Assembly (NCBI RefSeq): GCF_037975245.1
Contig: NC_092571.1
Location: 12,874,917 to 12,892,416 of the forward strand
DNA length: 17,500 nucleotides
Origin: Apostichopus japonicus
Taxonomy: Eukaryota > Echinodermata > Holothuroidea > Aspidochirotida > Stichopodidae
Direction: 5' to 3'
In this document: positions 1-9,499 of the stretch, one piece after another
Numbering within the stretch: the stretch's first letter is position 1
Layout: the number at the start of each line of letters is the position of its first letter
Program-made: the position numbers and the translations under genes
The notes under the pieces: generated by a model
Databases searched by the model: none
Told to the model about the DNA's origin: nothing
The model's input: only the letters and a program-made list of their open reading frames with translations

Positions 1-1150
1 TTTTCGTTACGTAACATTGTCCAATATTTCCTCCTTTTGTTTCGCCATATTGTCTGTATATACCTGGACTAAAACCATTTATTAACACCCACTGTCCATG
101 ACTGATCGCATAATGCCACCAATTGTTGACATAAGCTTCGCCATCATCGCTATATCCACGTTAAGCTAATTAAGGCAAATACTTTGTCTTTAGTTGTCAT
201 TTGTAATTAACGTTTTGGAAAGGAAGAAAAAGCCCACTGTCCAAATAGTTTTTTAATTATTTTTTACTGGGGACGTTATAATCCCTGCATGCTAACAATG
301 ACTTGTATTATCAATTTAGAAACCTATACCTTATGTTACAGCTGAATACTGCGTCGATCTTAATGCATGGTTGTGGTACACAAACGTCACTGTGTCACAG
401 AGAAGATTATGTGTTACTGTTGTGAACTTGAAGCAAACAAGTGCGATCTGGTAAAAAATACTGTGAAACTACGTTCGTTCCTTTGTTGGTTATTTTTGTT
501 TTATATTAAGTTTGTATTCCATTTTATACTTTTAAAAGGTTTATTGCATATTAATTTTTACGGTATTGAATAAACTATGAAATTTCGAATCTTACTTCCT
601 ATCACTAGTTTGAAAAAAAAATAAAGAAATTAAAAAAAATATATAAATATTACGGGGTATTTTTTGTTGTACAAAAGTTACAAAACATAGGCTATTTGAA
701 GAAAAAAATATATATATATATTTATGAGCACATTGAAATATTTTGATGGCACCTCAACGTCTCCGTACTGAAATGTTTTTTTTTTTGCCTTATGGTATTA
801 TTACTATAGTGTGTATCGAGCCACGTCAATAAACAACTACGGTATTATGTCCTGTTATTGTTTGATGGCGAAATTAAGATATACAAGGGTAACTTTAGGC
901 ACACAATTTATTTTCATATGTTTGTAGACCATGTTAACAACACACTGCTATCAGATCAGTCCTTTTAACGTCATATTGACAAATACTGTCGCGTTTGAAA
1001 TACAACAAGGACAAATAATGTTGAGAGTGTCATCTAAGGAAGCTCTGTTGTCCATTTGATATTAAAAAGAACGTGTTTTGATCTCAGGTATAACAAGAAG
1101 ACATAGAAAACGGTGTATAGACGTTAACATTGAAGCCTGCAATGAGGAAC

Positions 1151-1158
1151 TGACGTCA
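1151..1158. promoter_or_regulatory. CRE-like palindrome TGACGTCA (first copy)
   Basis: This is a perfect 8-bp CRE palindrome, the known binding site of CREB/ATF bZIP factors. A second perfect copy lies at 1568-1575, and further ACGTCA half-sites lie near 970 and 1663. No promoter or transcript start can be seen nearby, so a regulatory role is only possible. Each copy lies near a TTAAAGGAGCA word, so both could instead belong to an old repeated element. Confidence 0.2.
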
Positions 1159-1173
1159 TCATTGATTTAGCAT

Positions 1174-1184
1174 TTAAAGGAGCA
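1174..1184 (+). repeat. TTAAAGGAGCA short repeat word, copy 1
   Basis: This 11-mer recurs in the same orientation at 1493-1504 and, one base shorter than the full word (missing one A), at 11204-11213. Its inverted form TGCTCCTTTAA lies at 3809-3819. A word starting with TTAA that occurs in both orientations would fit the ends of TTAA-targeting MITE-like elements. No pair here encloses a matching, clearly bounded element, so the assignment is weak. Confidence 0.25.
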
Positions 1185-1492
1185 TTCCAGATATGGAAAA
1201 CATATTTTTTTTAAATGGAACATGAATGAAGAATGAAATAGCTGCAAAAACATTACTCGCACTCATATGTTTTTTGTTGTTGTCTTGGACTCAGACATAT
1301 CAAAACTATAATTCGGCCTAAATTCATCCTTAAGAGATCTTCAAAGTGTGATTTCAAGCTAGGTATAGTAACATTATTGGTATCGTCCTTCAAGATAATG
1401 TCACATATCTTCGTTGTAGGAATTTTTTTTTCAATTTACTCCATTAACAGGTCTAGGTCTGACCGGGAAGTATAAAGAATACGTCCAACTTT

Positions 1493-1504
1493 TTAAAGGA
1501 GCAC
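1493..1504 (+). repeat. TTAAAGGAGCA short repeat word, copy 2
   Basis: Second direct copy of the 11-mer also seen at 1174-1184. The flanks differ: ATTCCAG follows copy 1 and CCATGCA follows here. Only the word itself is clearly conserved. A perfect CRE palindrome follows about 65 bp downstream, whereas at copy 1 the CRE lies about 16 bp upstream. Confidence 0.22.
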
Positions 1505-1567
1505 CATGCATAATTTAGTGTACCGTACTCTGTTGTTTATTTCGAAGTAATCAAGGAACAGCAGCAG

Positions 1568-1575
1568 TGACGTCA
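1568..1575. promoter_or_regulatory. CRE-like palindrome TGACGTCA (second copy)
   Basis: Second perfect TGACGTCA in the window, 417 bp after the first. It would fit a CREB/ATF site, but no core promoter or gene is visible near it. Confidence 0.2.
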
Positions 1576-2432
1576 TAATGAGTATAGATGAGTATAATTT
1601 CGTAAACAATACATTAATAAATTCAGATTTTCGGTATGTCTGAATGTATTTATAAACATTACGTCATAACTATTCTCAAAAGTTTTATGTGACATTTCTC
1701 CCCCATTTAAGTCATTCATTTATATAAGAAAAATAAATTATATATCCATTGACATAATGACGGGAAGGCATTTTGAAGTTTGAAATCACAAAACGTATAC
1801 TTCAGATTTCATATTTTTATAGTAAAACAATTGCCTAACATTACCAAGTATTAAAATTCTGTGCGAATCAAGGGCTCTTTATCAATAAAATATAAAGTCA
1901 GTCTGACGTGCGTTGTCATCATAAACAATGTAAGATATATTCTTGTAAAATCAAAACAATAAAAAATGACGTTGAATTTATTTTCTCACAATATCGTTTG
2001 CGTAGTTCAAGCCGTATAGATATGCATGCTTTGCTGGTATGTTGTTGATTTGTAGTTTGCGTATAATCGGAAAGTGCTCTGAACTATAGTCTTGTTTTCA
2101 CACAATGACGGTGACAGGATAATCATATTGTGCCACAGATATGACTAGATTAAAACCACACGATATTTGTCATATTTAGACTTTAAATTACGTCTATAAA
2201 GTTCTAGCTGTAGAGGACATGTATAGGCTTTATACCCTCGGAAGTATTATAAGCTATATTTCACGTGGAAAGAGAAATTGTTAAATCATAATTGTATTGT
2301 CAATCAAATTGAACGGAATTGAACATAATATTAGTTTTGAAATTTATTTATAATAAACACTTCCAGTAAGACCGTCCAACTGTGTTAATATTACGAATCT
2401 TGAGATCACATGCATGAGACCTATATAGCCAC

Positions 2433-2620
2433 GGGGGGGGGGGGGGGGGCAATGCTCCCCAACTTCGATTATGACCCCTAAATTTCGATTATGCCCCTAA
2501 TTTGTTTTTCTTCAAATTTATGGTTTCAATAATGAACCCCTATGGTGGATCCATGTAAATGCCCCCCCCCCACCCCAAACAAAAGTTCTGCCCCTCCAAA
2601 TTTGACAAGCTGGCTGCTGG
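2433..2620. repeat. G/C-tract block, probable decayed mobile element
   Basis: The block opens with 17 consecutive G (2433-2449). It then has two near-identical 20-bp units starting TTCGATTATG at 2464 and 2484, several CCCCT words, and a run of ten C at 2562-2571. It ends near GGCTGCTGGCCCG around 2615-2628. The change from AT-rich flanks to paired G- and C-rich parts resembles the short DNA transposon at 8252-8746, but I cannot find convincing terminal inverted repeats or a target-site duplication. It could equally be simple-sequence expansion. Confidence 0.3.
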
Positions 2621-2640
2621 CCCGTATAATGGATTAATTA

Positions 2641-2982
2641 TACATTACTTCGATTGTGGTTTAAATGTTTGTTATTAATTACAACAATCACTTTATCTCT
2701 TTTAATATAATACTGCGATATAAATATTGGATTGCTTTGCAAAAAGCGAAGTATACACAGTAAATTAACCCATTGTTTTGAATATATAAGATGTTAAGGC
2801 CTTATACGTCCTTAAGTGTGGTGGTGTTAAAGCATTGTCCATGTGAACTGCCCTACATTTGGTAAGTCTTGATAACTTGACCCTAACCCGACAGATAATC
2901 TTATTTTTCAATCTAATTTTCATCTGTAATAAATCAGTTTATGGTCGAAAGAAGCCGAAAGGCTACGTATCACGATAGTAGA
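2641..2982. other. AT-rich spacer, nothing recognised
   Basis: Only short open frames, no homopolymer longer than six, and no repeat that I can relate to other parts of the window. Confidence 0.5.
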
Positions 2983-3018
2983 ACCATGGAGCTATAAATC
3001 TGTTTATAGCTCCATGGT
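2983..3018. repeat. Perfect palindrome, 16-bp arms (family member H1)
   Basis: The left arm (2983-2998, ACCATGGAGCTATAAA) and right arm (3003-3018, TTTATAGCTCCATGGT) are perfect reverse complements separated by the 4-nt loop TCTG. The word TAGAAC occurs at both edges (2979-2984 and 3018-3023), overlapping the arm ends, which could be a small target duplication. Nineteen bases of the right side (3001-3019) recur exactly at 4008-4026, and a related hairpin lies at 7366-7393. This looks like a short foldback repeat that has been copied locally. I do not recognise a named family. Confidence 0.6.
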
Positions 3019-3808
3019 AGAACTAATACCGTATTCGTAACGTTATTTCCAAGATCGATAAACCACTTGTGACCTGATGACGTTGGTATTGAACACTTGA
3101 TCCTATACTAAAGAGATCGCGTGAACCTAACACGCTAACTCATATAAACAAAACACACTACAGTAAGTATATATGCTATACATGCCATTTGGGCATTGAG
3201 GCGCTGCAAACACATATATTGCCTCTTTCCCCTGACCAACGCATATATGGTGTTATCTGTATCCACGATTTTTACATGGAAATGCAGCATATATGGTATG
3301 CTATAGGTAGCACTTCAACTGAAAGCGTGTAGAAGGTTTAAAGGTCCACATTGCGTTTATCTAGAACTTTTAGCATTCCACCATTGTCAACGCAATATAC
3401 GAGCTCATTTTATAACGTTCATATAGGGCTATAACGCACTGTACTGTATACACATATACATATATCGTTCGCACACTGGTACAGCTATATTAGACGGTCA
3501 GTAATCCAGAAATTGCACACGTATGGCCTACCATACACGTAGGCCCATTGCGCGCACCGAGGCAACCCGACGTGACATTTTTGCATGAAATGCATATGTA
3601 ATAGAGAGAGAACGTTGATAGGCGTGGCTTATCGTTGGATAATTAGCCCATTTTTCTGACGAAAATGTTTATCCTTTTTGCTCAATTTTTGTAAGATTCG
3701 AGAAGTTTTTCGCACAAGATATGTTAGATACATGTTTGGAGTAGCATACGGATCACAGTTAATGGTATGCAGGCGTCACTTTGGGAGTGGTATTTAAACG
3801 CAATTTGA

Positions 3809-3819
3809 TGCTCCTTTAA
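3809..3819 (-). repeat. TTAAAGGAGCA word, inverted copy
   Basis: TGCTCCTTTAA here is the reverse complement of the 11-mer at 1174-1184 and 1493-1504. The copies are more than 2.3 kb apart, and the flanking bases do not extend the inverted match in a way I can see, so I treat it as a dispersed short word. Confidence 0.22.
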
Positions 3820-3864
3820 GCTTCGGTTTGGATGCATTTTTCATCTTCTAATGATGAAAATTAG

Positions 3865-3874
3865 GTCACGTGAC
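3865..3874. promoter_or_regulatory. E-box palindrome GTCACGTGAC
   Basis: This is a perfect 10-bp palindrome around CACGTG. The form matches the known high-affinity site of bHLH-zipper factors of the USF/MITF/TFE type. A short stem (TTTTCATC/GATGAAAA, 3838-3860) sits just upstream. No promoter or gene is visible nearby, so the site may be fortuitous. Confidence 0.25.
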
Positions 3875-3999
3875 TCAAACTTGATGGCAGGGGTGCGAAT
3901 TGGACATTCCCCTCCCCTTAAGACAATGGGATTTCGGCCTTGCTTTTGGAGGTACCGGTGGATAAATGAAATATATAACGAACAGTGAGACAAACGAAC

Positions 4000-4025
4000 G
4001 AGCTATTTGTTTATAGCTCCATGGT
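4000..4025. repeat. Damaged palindrome, same family (H2)
   Basis: The right half is identical to H1 over 19 bp (4008-4026 against 3001-3019). The left arm is reduced: GAGCTAT (4000-4006) still pairs with ATAGCTC (4013-4019) around a 6-nt loop, but the outer part that should read ACCATG has changed to AACGAAC. The pattern of one intact and one decayed arm fits an older copy of H1. Confidence 0.5.
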
Positions 4026-5228
4026 AAGAGCCACTTCTTGTTTTATAGCAGATCCTCCTAAATGCCAATGCATGAATACTCAATCACGCATACTGTGACC
4101 TAGACTGCTTTCTGTGTTCTATTGATATGCCTGATGTATAGAAGGCTACAAAGATACTATGATTAATATATATGTCTATACGTAGAGAAAAACTTATACT
4201 AACGTGTTGCAAAATTAATAAAAAACACTAATAGGCTAAATAATGTTAGTATACCCTACAGCTGTATACATGTAAATACTGACAGGTAAAACTTCAATGA
4301 AGCGATTAAAAGAATGTGGAGAACTTACCTATATTGAGAAAGCTATAATTTCATTCTTTCGTCATGCACAAGAAGTAAAAAACACAAAAACTGAACACAA
4401 CGAGCTTGTCTGAGAAAACAGCAAATCTAAACTACAACTAGGCGGTTGCAGTAATCATACTTCGACTGAGAATTGAGGGTATGTGCTAACTCATATAAAT
4501 TAATCTCGAGAATGAATACATGGCGATATGGTGTTCTGCGCGAACTGCACGAACTGCACAGAATGAAGGGTAACGTAAGCAAATCAAACAATAGGGCCAT
4601 TAAAAAAAAAAAAAGGAATAGGCTTCACGCTGCACGCTTGGCTAATCAGGGGGGAGCAGAAACCAATCTAGCCGATTTTGCTTTAGTAATAGTTATATAG
4701 TATTGTACATGAATCACTTACATGCAAGAACGCATGAATTACTTGTTTCTAAAGCTTTGCATGAGAATCCTAGCAACGAAAGACAGACAGAAAGACAGGG
4801 AGAATGTTGGAGACTGACTAATTGACTGTTTTCCATGGGTGGTGTCTACAATATATATGAAATAGGTAGTTTCGTAAGTGGGAGTTAAGACGAATGAGGG
4901 GAGTAGAGGGTTTGGGGGAGGGGGATGGTGGACGTTTAACAAATCCCTCAAGTTTGTAGATTACAACAAATATGTATGCAAGTGATACACGCTAACAGAC
5001 TTATACCGATTATAGGACATTATCTCTTGTAAACGTTTGACAAATGACATGATACCGTCTAACTAACCAAATTCCACCGCCTATACCCACTACCCTTGTC
5101 GAGTCGATCGTTACTAAGCCGGCACAATGAGTATTGATTACGATGCGCAACTTCATCATGGCAAAAGGGTGAAAGTCAAATGTAACAGGGAGTTAGGGGG
5201 AAGCCATTGCTCCCCCTGCACCCACACT

Positions 5229-5237
5229 CCCCCCCCC
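5229..5237. repeat. Poly-C tract (9 nt) in a C-rich patch
   Basis: Nine consecutive C follow a CCCCCTGCACCCACA patch at 5213-5228. The word ATTGCTCCCC just before resembles AATGCTCCCC after the poly-G run at 2450, so both could come from the same kind of decayed element. Confidence 0.4.
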
Positions 5238-5541
5238 TTTCGAACTGCTCGGGCATGCTGAAAATAGAAACCAAATATTTTTTTGGTCTTAACTTTAGTG
5301 TATAAGTTGTACAGAAGTTCGATTTACGGGCGTGTATCCTCACTTCAGTACCCACATCAAAACAACAGCCACCTGTCCCCCTTATTTGCATAGAATTACA
5401 CTTAATTATTTTAAACTCTGGTTCAAGAGCACATTGAATAGAAATATGCTACTGTGTAGTGTGTACATAATCACATACGGCTTACTCAATTAGTGTTATA
5501 CCACATGCCAATTAGTAACCAACCAGAGGAAGTCATATTAT

Positions 5542-5553
5542 CCCCCCCCCCCC
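5542..5553. repeat. Poly-C tract (12 nt)
   Basis: Twelve consecutive C in AT-rich surroundings. No terminal inverted repeats are visible around it. Confidence 0.6.
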
Positions 5554-6640
5554 TTATTTTCGTCATTTCGCCATAGTTCTTCCTGTTATGTTAACATTGG
5601 TTTCTTAGAATATATTCAAATGAAAAACAATAACGAAGATAATTACTCTGTACTTTCAATTATCCGTTTGTTTGGTATATTAACATCAGAAACCGACCAA
5701 TAATTGAAAGATGATAGCATATAACATCTAACGAAGTCTGGTCAAGTCGATGTGTGAAACGGGAACCCCGAAAATGATTGTTATTTGTCACAAAGCGTGG
5801 GTATTATAAGGAGTCCCAGACAGCAACTCCCTGCCGTTAGTCACCGGTATGAATCACAAAGAATGACTCTCCTTAGAGAATCCACAGTGACCTTTTTTTG
5901 TTGATATAAGATATTGTTATATTTTGATTCACTGGTTTGACAAATCTTTGTAACGCTCCTATAGTCCATCACTATACCACGTGACGGTAATTTGGAGAGT
6001 CGACCACAGATCAGTTGTTCAATTTCCTGGATTCCCCCACCCCGCCACTCACCCCCTCCTATACGTTCTACATGAGATATCTCGTTCTTCTAGTGAGAGA
6101 ACGTGTACCGTTCATTTATGTTTTTTTCTCTCACTCACACCTCTCTCTCTATTATTTGCATTTTAACCTCAGTTGTGAAGAGGAGAAGTGAGGGAGAATT
6201 TCTTTACTGTGCTAACTGAATCAACAATATAGCAGGTGCATCTTTACATATGCCTTGATACAATGCCAATAACTACACACACTTTACGATTGAAGTAAAT
6301 TCACGTACCTGTATCTTAGATATTAACTGAATTGGTTTTCAATGAGACCATTTGTTAAAAACATATTGCCAAAAAACAGTCGAAAAACATAACAAGGAAA
6401 GAAGAGCGAGGAACCACTTACTAAATATGATTAGACAATAACATATTTAGGCAGGTTTTTTGGTTATAGATAAGAGAGCGCAATTATAACAGGGTTTGTG
6501 AAATTTCAACACAGTTAATAGTTCATCAAAATGAAAATAAATTCATAAATAAAAGAAACAAAAGTAGTCATTATATACGTAAATGTTATGTCATATGTCT
6601 CGATGGATGGGAAGGAGTGGGGAGGTTTGTCTAACATGCA

Positions 6641-6739
6641 GGGGGGGGGGCATACTATTTATCTAGAAAAATATTATAGCATTGTGAATGATTAAAAGTG
6701 TATTATGCGTGGATGGGGTGGGGTGGAATGGGGGGGGGG
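6641..6739. repeat. Two poly-G tracts (10 nt each)
   Basis: Ten G at 6641-6650 and ten G at 6730-6739, with G-rich words (GGGAAGGAGTGGGGAGG, GGATGGGGTGGGGTGG) before each. The spacing of about 90 bp and the similar G-rich lead-ins could reflect an old local duplication, but the sequence between does not align well. Confidence 0.45.
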
Positions 6740-7250
6740 TAAGTGTTACAATTAATACAATCGTTAAAAAGAAAAAAAAACAGCAATATTTCTCGAAACG
6801 TTTCTCCTGATCTTTCCTGTGTATGTACGTATTATACCTACTACACTACACACACGGTATGTGCTAAGTTATATATAGTAACTAGTTAGTGCTGAATAGA
6901 GTCGTTACCACATTACCACATTATGTGAACGATACCAACAAGAACGTTCTCGAAGGGCCCAAATAGTTCAATGTCGTAGTTTAACGGCTTTAACAGACAT
7001 GAAAGTGGAATTAACTATTTAGAGTAGACCAGGCTCCCTGTTGAGTATCTGGCAACAGTTTAAGCAAAACCACAGAGAAAGCAAATCCACAGAGAAAGCT
7101 TATAATCATAGATAGGAATACTCGTGAGAAATAGTAAAACATCAGCATCTCACTCATTGAATAATGCCTTTTCTCAGCTTAATTTGCATGGGGCAGTTCC
7201 GTCACATGTACCTCTATATCACACAGAACAATTATAATTGTTTCTTCCTT

Positions 7251-7270
7251 AAAAAAACAAACAAACAAAC
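7251..7270. repeat. (AAAC)n microsatellite
   Basis: A short A-run continues into three or four AAAC units. A simple repeat with nothing else attached. Confidence 0.6.
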
Positions 7271-7365
7271 ATCCATGAATTGTTTCCATAATAGGAACAA
7301 GCAACCAAAGAGTTCAATTCTAGAACAGCAACAGATATTACGATATTCATACAATCTCGTGTTTA

Positions 7366-7393
7366 ACCAGGGAGTTCATAAAAACTCCCTGGT
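7366..7393. repeat. Palindrome with 11-bp arms (H3)
   Basis: ACCAGGGAGTT (7366-7376) and AACTCCCTGGT (7383-7393) are perfect reverse complements around the loop CATAAA. The layout ACCA-GGAG-T...ATAAA parallels the left half of H1 (ACCATGGAGCTATAAA), so it is probably a diverged member of the same foldback family. As RNA it could also act as a strong hairpin, but no transcript context or T-run follows. Confidence 0.5.
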
Positions 7394-7890
7394 CTTTGTA
7401 CATATTCGTTGATACGGTCTGGTGGTGTAATACAATAACCGGGCGTTGCGTTGCAGTACAGTGAGTAAGAAAACTAAGTTATTGTAACACTGGATGGGAG
7501 TTACACATTACAGTGATTAATACCAAAGACATGTTTAAAAACGAAGAAGAAAAAAAACCCTGACTCAGTTCAATTCAAGACTCCAGTCAACATGGAATAT
7601 TTGAAGCGGCAAAGGTTAACATTCGTAATATGATATATGTCATTGTGAGTTGATACCCGGCTACAGGTATTGCAATGTTAAAGTCTAAAGTATGCTAAAT
7701 GCAAGCTTGTATTTCTTCGTTTAATGACCTCATGTTATTGCAATAATGGATACCGGTTTATAATTTTGTAATTTGGGCTTCAAAAAAGACACTCTACGGA
7801 TAACGGTGATAATATATATACAATAGAGTCGCGTCATTTCGTTGATCCTTAAATGGTACGATTTGCATTTCCAATATATTATGTCCATTT
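7394..7890. other. Spacer, nothing recognised
   Basis: No gene or clear repeat. The minus-strand open frame that begins in the transposon end near 8266 and ends at 7730 enters this stretch; it is considered spurious. Confidence 0.5.
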
Positions 7891-7909
7891 GAGTACAGGG
7901 AACCCCCCA

Positions 7910-7921
7910 CCCCCCCCCCCC
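7910..7921. repeat. Poly-C tract (12 nt)
   Basis: Twelve C preceded by a further six-C run (7903-7908). It sits just before the GAGTAC-rich tandem repeat. Confidence 0.55.
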
Positions 7922-7975
7922 AAGAAAAAATAAAACAGTGCGAATTCCAATATGAATACAATGTCTTGAGTACCA

Positions 7976-8157
7976 ACGAGTACAAACTATATTTCTAGCA
8001 TATAGTTGCTTGTACTCACCCTCGCTTATGCGCAGTATTGTACTCGTCCTAGTACTCATGCATACCGGACGAGTACAAACTATATTTCTAGCATATAGTT
8101 GCTTGTACTCACCCTCGCTTATACCCAGTATTGTACTCGTCCTAGTACTCATGCATA
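7976..8157. repeat. Tandem duplication, 93-bp unit, hairpin inside each copy
   Basis: Copy 1 (7976-8064) and copy 2 (8069-8157) match at all but two positions (8030/8123 and 8032/8125) with an exact 93-bp period, so the duplication is recent. Each unit contains a hairpin: GAGTACAA+ACTATA pairs with TATAGT+TTGTACTC around a 9-nt loop, with a 3-nt TGC bulge (7978-8017 and 8071-8110). A third partial unit survives at about 8169-8191. Because 93 is divisible by three, the duplication appears as a 31-residue repeat in a minus-strand open frame (7730-8266). I do not regard that frame as a gene: it starts within a transposon end and runs through poly-C. Confidence 0.8.
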
Positions 8158-8243
8158 TACCGAGAGGAGTTGTACTCGTATAGTATTCATGCGGTTTGTA
8201 CTTGCTTGCCTTATTGAACTGAACCGTCATATACAACCTTCTA

Positions 8244-8251
8244 TAACGTGA
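8244..8251. repeat. Target-site duplication, left copy
   Basis: TAACGTGA lies immediately before the transposon end at 8252. It matches TAAAGTGA (8747-8754) after the other end at seven of eight positions. An 8-bp duplication is the known signature of hAT-superfamily insertion. Confidence 0.6.
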
Positions 8252-8433
8252 CAGGCGCGTAGCCAAGGGGGGTGTTTTGGGTGTTCAAACACCCCCATGG
8301 CCCAAGTGCCCCCCCAAAAATACATGCAGAAAACACCAGTGACTTGGAGAGATTGTCTAGTGATAATTATCGCACCCTCCTCCGGGCCTCACTCGAGTCT
8401 CTTCCAATCCTCCTTACAACGTTGCACTTTGTA

Positions 8434-8486
<53 letters not shown>

Positions 8487-8746
8487 GGTCATTTTCCTTG
8501 CATCAATAATTGAGTCTATATAGGATTACATTTTTCTGATGTGAATAGAATTATTCCACAAAATAATTATCAATATTCTTTTGCATGATTTGAGCTCAAA
8601 CATTGCACCATTTTGCATCTAGAGGCCTTAAAATTCCATTTTTTCGCCAAAGGGGAGGGGGACACCCCCTCCCTTCCTTTACACCCCTCCCCCATGTCAG
8701 TCTCCAGCAAAACACCCCCAATGAACTAATCCTGGCTACGCGCCTG
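8252..8746. mobile_element. Non-autonomous hAT-like DNA transposon (MITE), 495 bp
   Basis: The ends are perfect 13-bp inverted repeats: CAGGCGCGTAGCC (8252-8264) and GGCTACGCGCCTG (8734-8746). A second inverted pair follows inside (GGGGGTGTTTTG at 8268-8279 and its complement at 8708-8719), with about 12 extra bases between the two blocks on the right side. The insertion is flanked by an 8-bp duplication with one mismatch. The CAG...CTG termini and 8-bp duplication fit the hAT superfamily. The interior has no transposase: open frames of 70-98 codons here are shadows, and a (TA)n tract fills 8437-8486. It would need a transposase from elsewhere. The single duplication mismatch and uneven ends suggest an old or internally decayed copy. 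Confidence 0.8.
8437..8486. repeat. (TA)n microsatellite inside the MITE
   Basis: Fifty bases of alternating TA, interrupted by one G at 8468. It accounts for the Tyr-Ile repeats seen in the plus-strand open frames here. Confidence 0.9.
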
Positions 8747-8754
8747 TAAAGTGA
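8747..8754. repeat. Target-site duplication, right copy
   Basis: TAAAGTGA directly follows the right transposon end and pairs with TAACGTGA at 8244-8251, with one mismatch. Confidence 0.6.
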
Positions 8755-9499
8755 CGTGTACTCTGTAATATCTGACAATGATTGGCCAACGTTAAAGCAT
8801 TCAGTATAAAGCATTATGTATATTTCTAGAATGCCATGCAATAATCGGGACGACACTACAACCTTTAATTTCTTCAAAGTGGCATTTTCCATTAGACCAT
8901 TACATTAAAATCGAAATCATAGCGGCAAGTGTGTGTAACCTTCAGCATTGTTCCTTGCATACTGTAGAACTATATACAACTATACTATATAAGTATATAC
9001 GCAACCATGCATGCATGCATTCATAAAACGTTACAAATTCTTTTTCTTTTCTTTTCCTGGGGGAGAAATATGCATGAGTCGTCATTTTGTCGTAACATGA
9101 TCATTTTATTCACATTCAAGGTCGATCTATCATGTTAACTTTACCATCGTTACATGTACGAAAGTAATTTGCCTATATATTGCAAGTTAGACTATATTGC
9201 TAAAGGTATACATTTTCTCTGTAATATGCTAGAATATTGTCAGAATCAATATTACGTATATGTAATTAATGTTATTTATCACTAATTAAAGGACAAACAA
9301 AACCCAATTATCATTTATTGATCTATCTGATAAAAGAATACTGCCATGAACAACTTCCACAAACATCTACGAAAAGTCTTATTTCATTTGAGAGATATTA
9401 CAGATTAATTTTTTTGTTGCACACGCAAAATTGAAGACTTTGATCAAGTCTAAATTTGACATAGTGAAGCCACGTGTGCCTCAATTTTGTTGCCGCTAC
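8755..9499. other. AT-rich spacer, no gene recognised
   Basis: No open frame of note belongs to this stretch alone. A (CATG)n-type run, CATGCATGCATGCAT, lies at 9006-9020. The rest is AT-rich DNA without a repeat I can relate to others. Confidence 0.5.

Larger units (their letters stand above)
1..2432. other. AT-rich intergenic DNA, no gene recognised
   Basis: No open frame here exceeds 68 codons. The longest, 367-573 on the plus strand, is rich in Leu, Phe and Ile encoded by T-runs and matches no family I know. A/T runs and a short TA tract near 709-722 are common. Two perfect TGACGTCA palindromes and two TTAAAGGAGCA words lie between 1151 and 1575 and are listed separately. The region could be intron or intergenic spacer; the sequence alone does not separate these. 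Confidence 0.6.
3024..3999. other. Spacer between two palindrome copies
   Basis: No gene is recognised. The stretch lies between ACCATGGAGCTATAAA (2983) and its reverse complement ending at 4025, so it could be the interior of a roughly 1-kb inverted-repeat element. I prefer two separate foldbacks, because each copy has its own partner arm. It also holds two GCATATATGGT words (near 3242 and 3288), an imperfectly bounded stem TTTTCATC/GATGAAAA (3838-3845 and 3853-3860), an E-box palindrome and an inverted TGCTCCTTTAA word. Confidence 0.4.
4030..7365. other. Intergenic DNA with G/C homopolymers, no gene recognised
   Basis: Open frames here are at most 82 codons and have no recognisable domain. 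Poly-C or poly-G tracts lie at 5229-5237 (9 C), 5542-5553 (12 C), 6641-6650 (10 G) and 6730-6739 (10 G). Small direct repeats are present: GAACTGCAC twice at 4542-4559, CCACAGAGAAAGC at 7070-7082 and 7087-7099, and ACCACATT near 6908. A pyrimidine-rich patch covers about 6119-6150. Confidence 0.55.

Noticed and set aside
7976-8157. 93-bp repeats as a CRISPR array
   Set aside because: There are only two full copies, directly adjacent without distinct spacers, in a eukaryote-like context with no cas genes.
7730-8266. 178-codon minus-strand open frame as a gene
   Set aside because: It starts inside the MITE terminus, crosses poly-C (poly-Gly in translation) and a recent duplication, and resembles no protein family.
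8272-8892. Open frames inside and next to the MITE as a transposase
   Set aside because: They are 70-98 codons, contain (TA)n-derived Tyr-Ile repeats or G-run glycines, and show no transposase motif.
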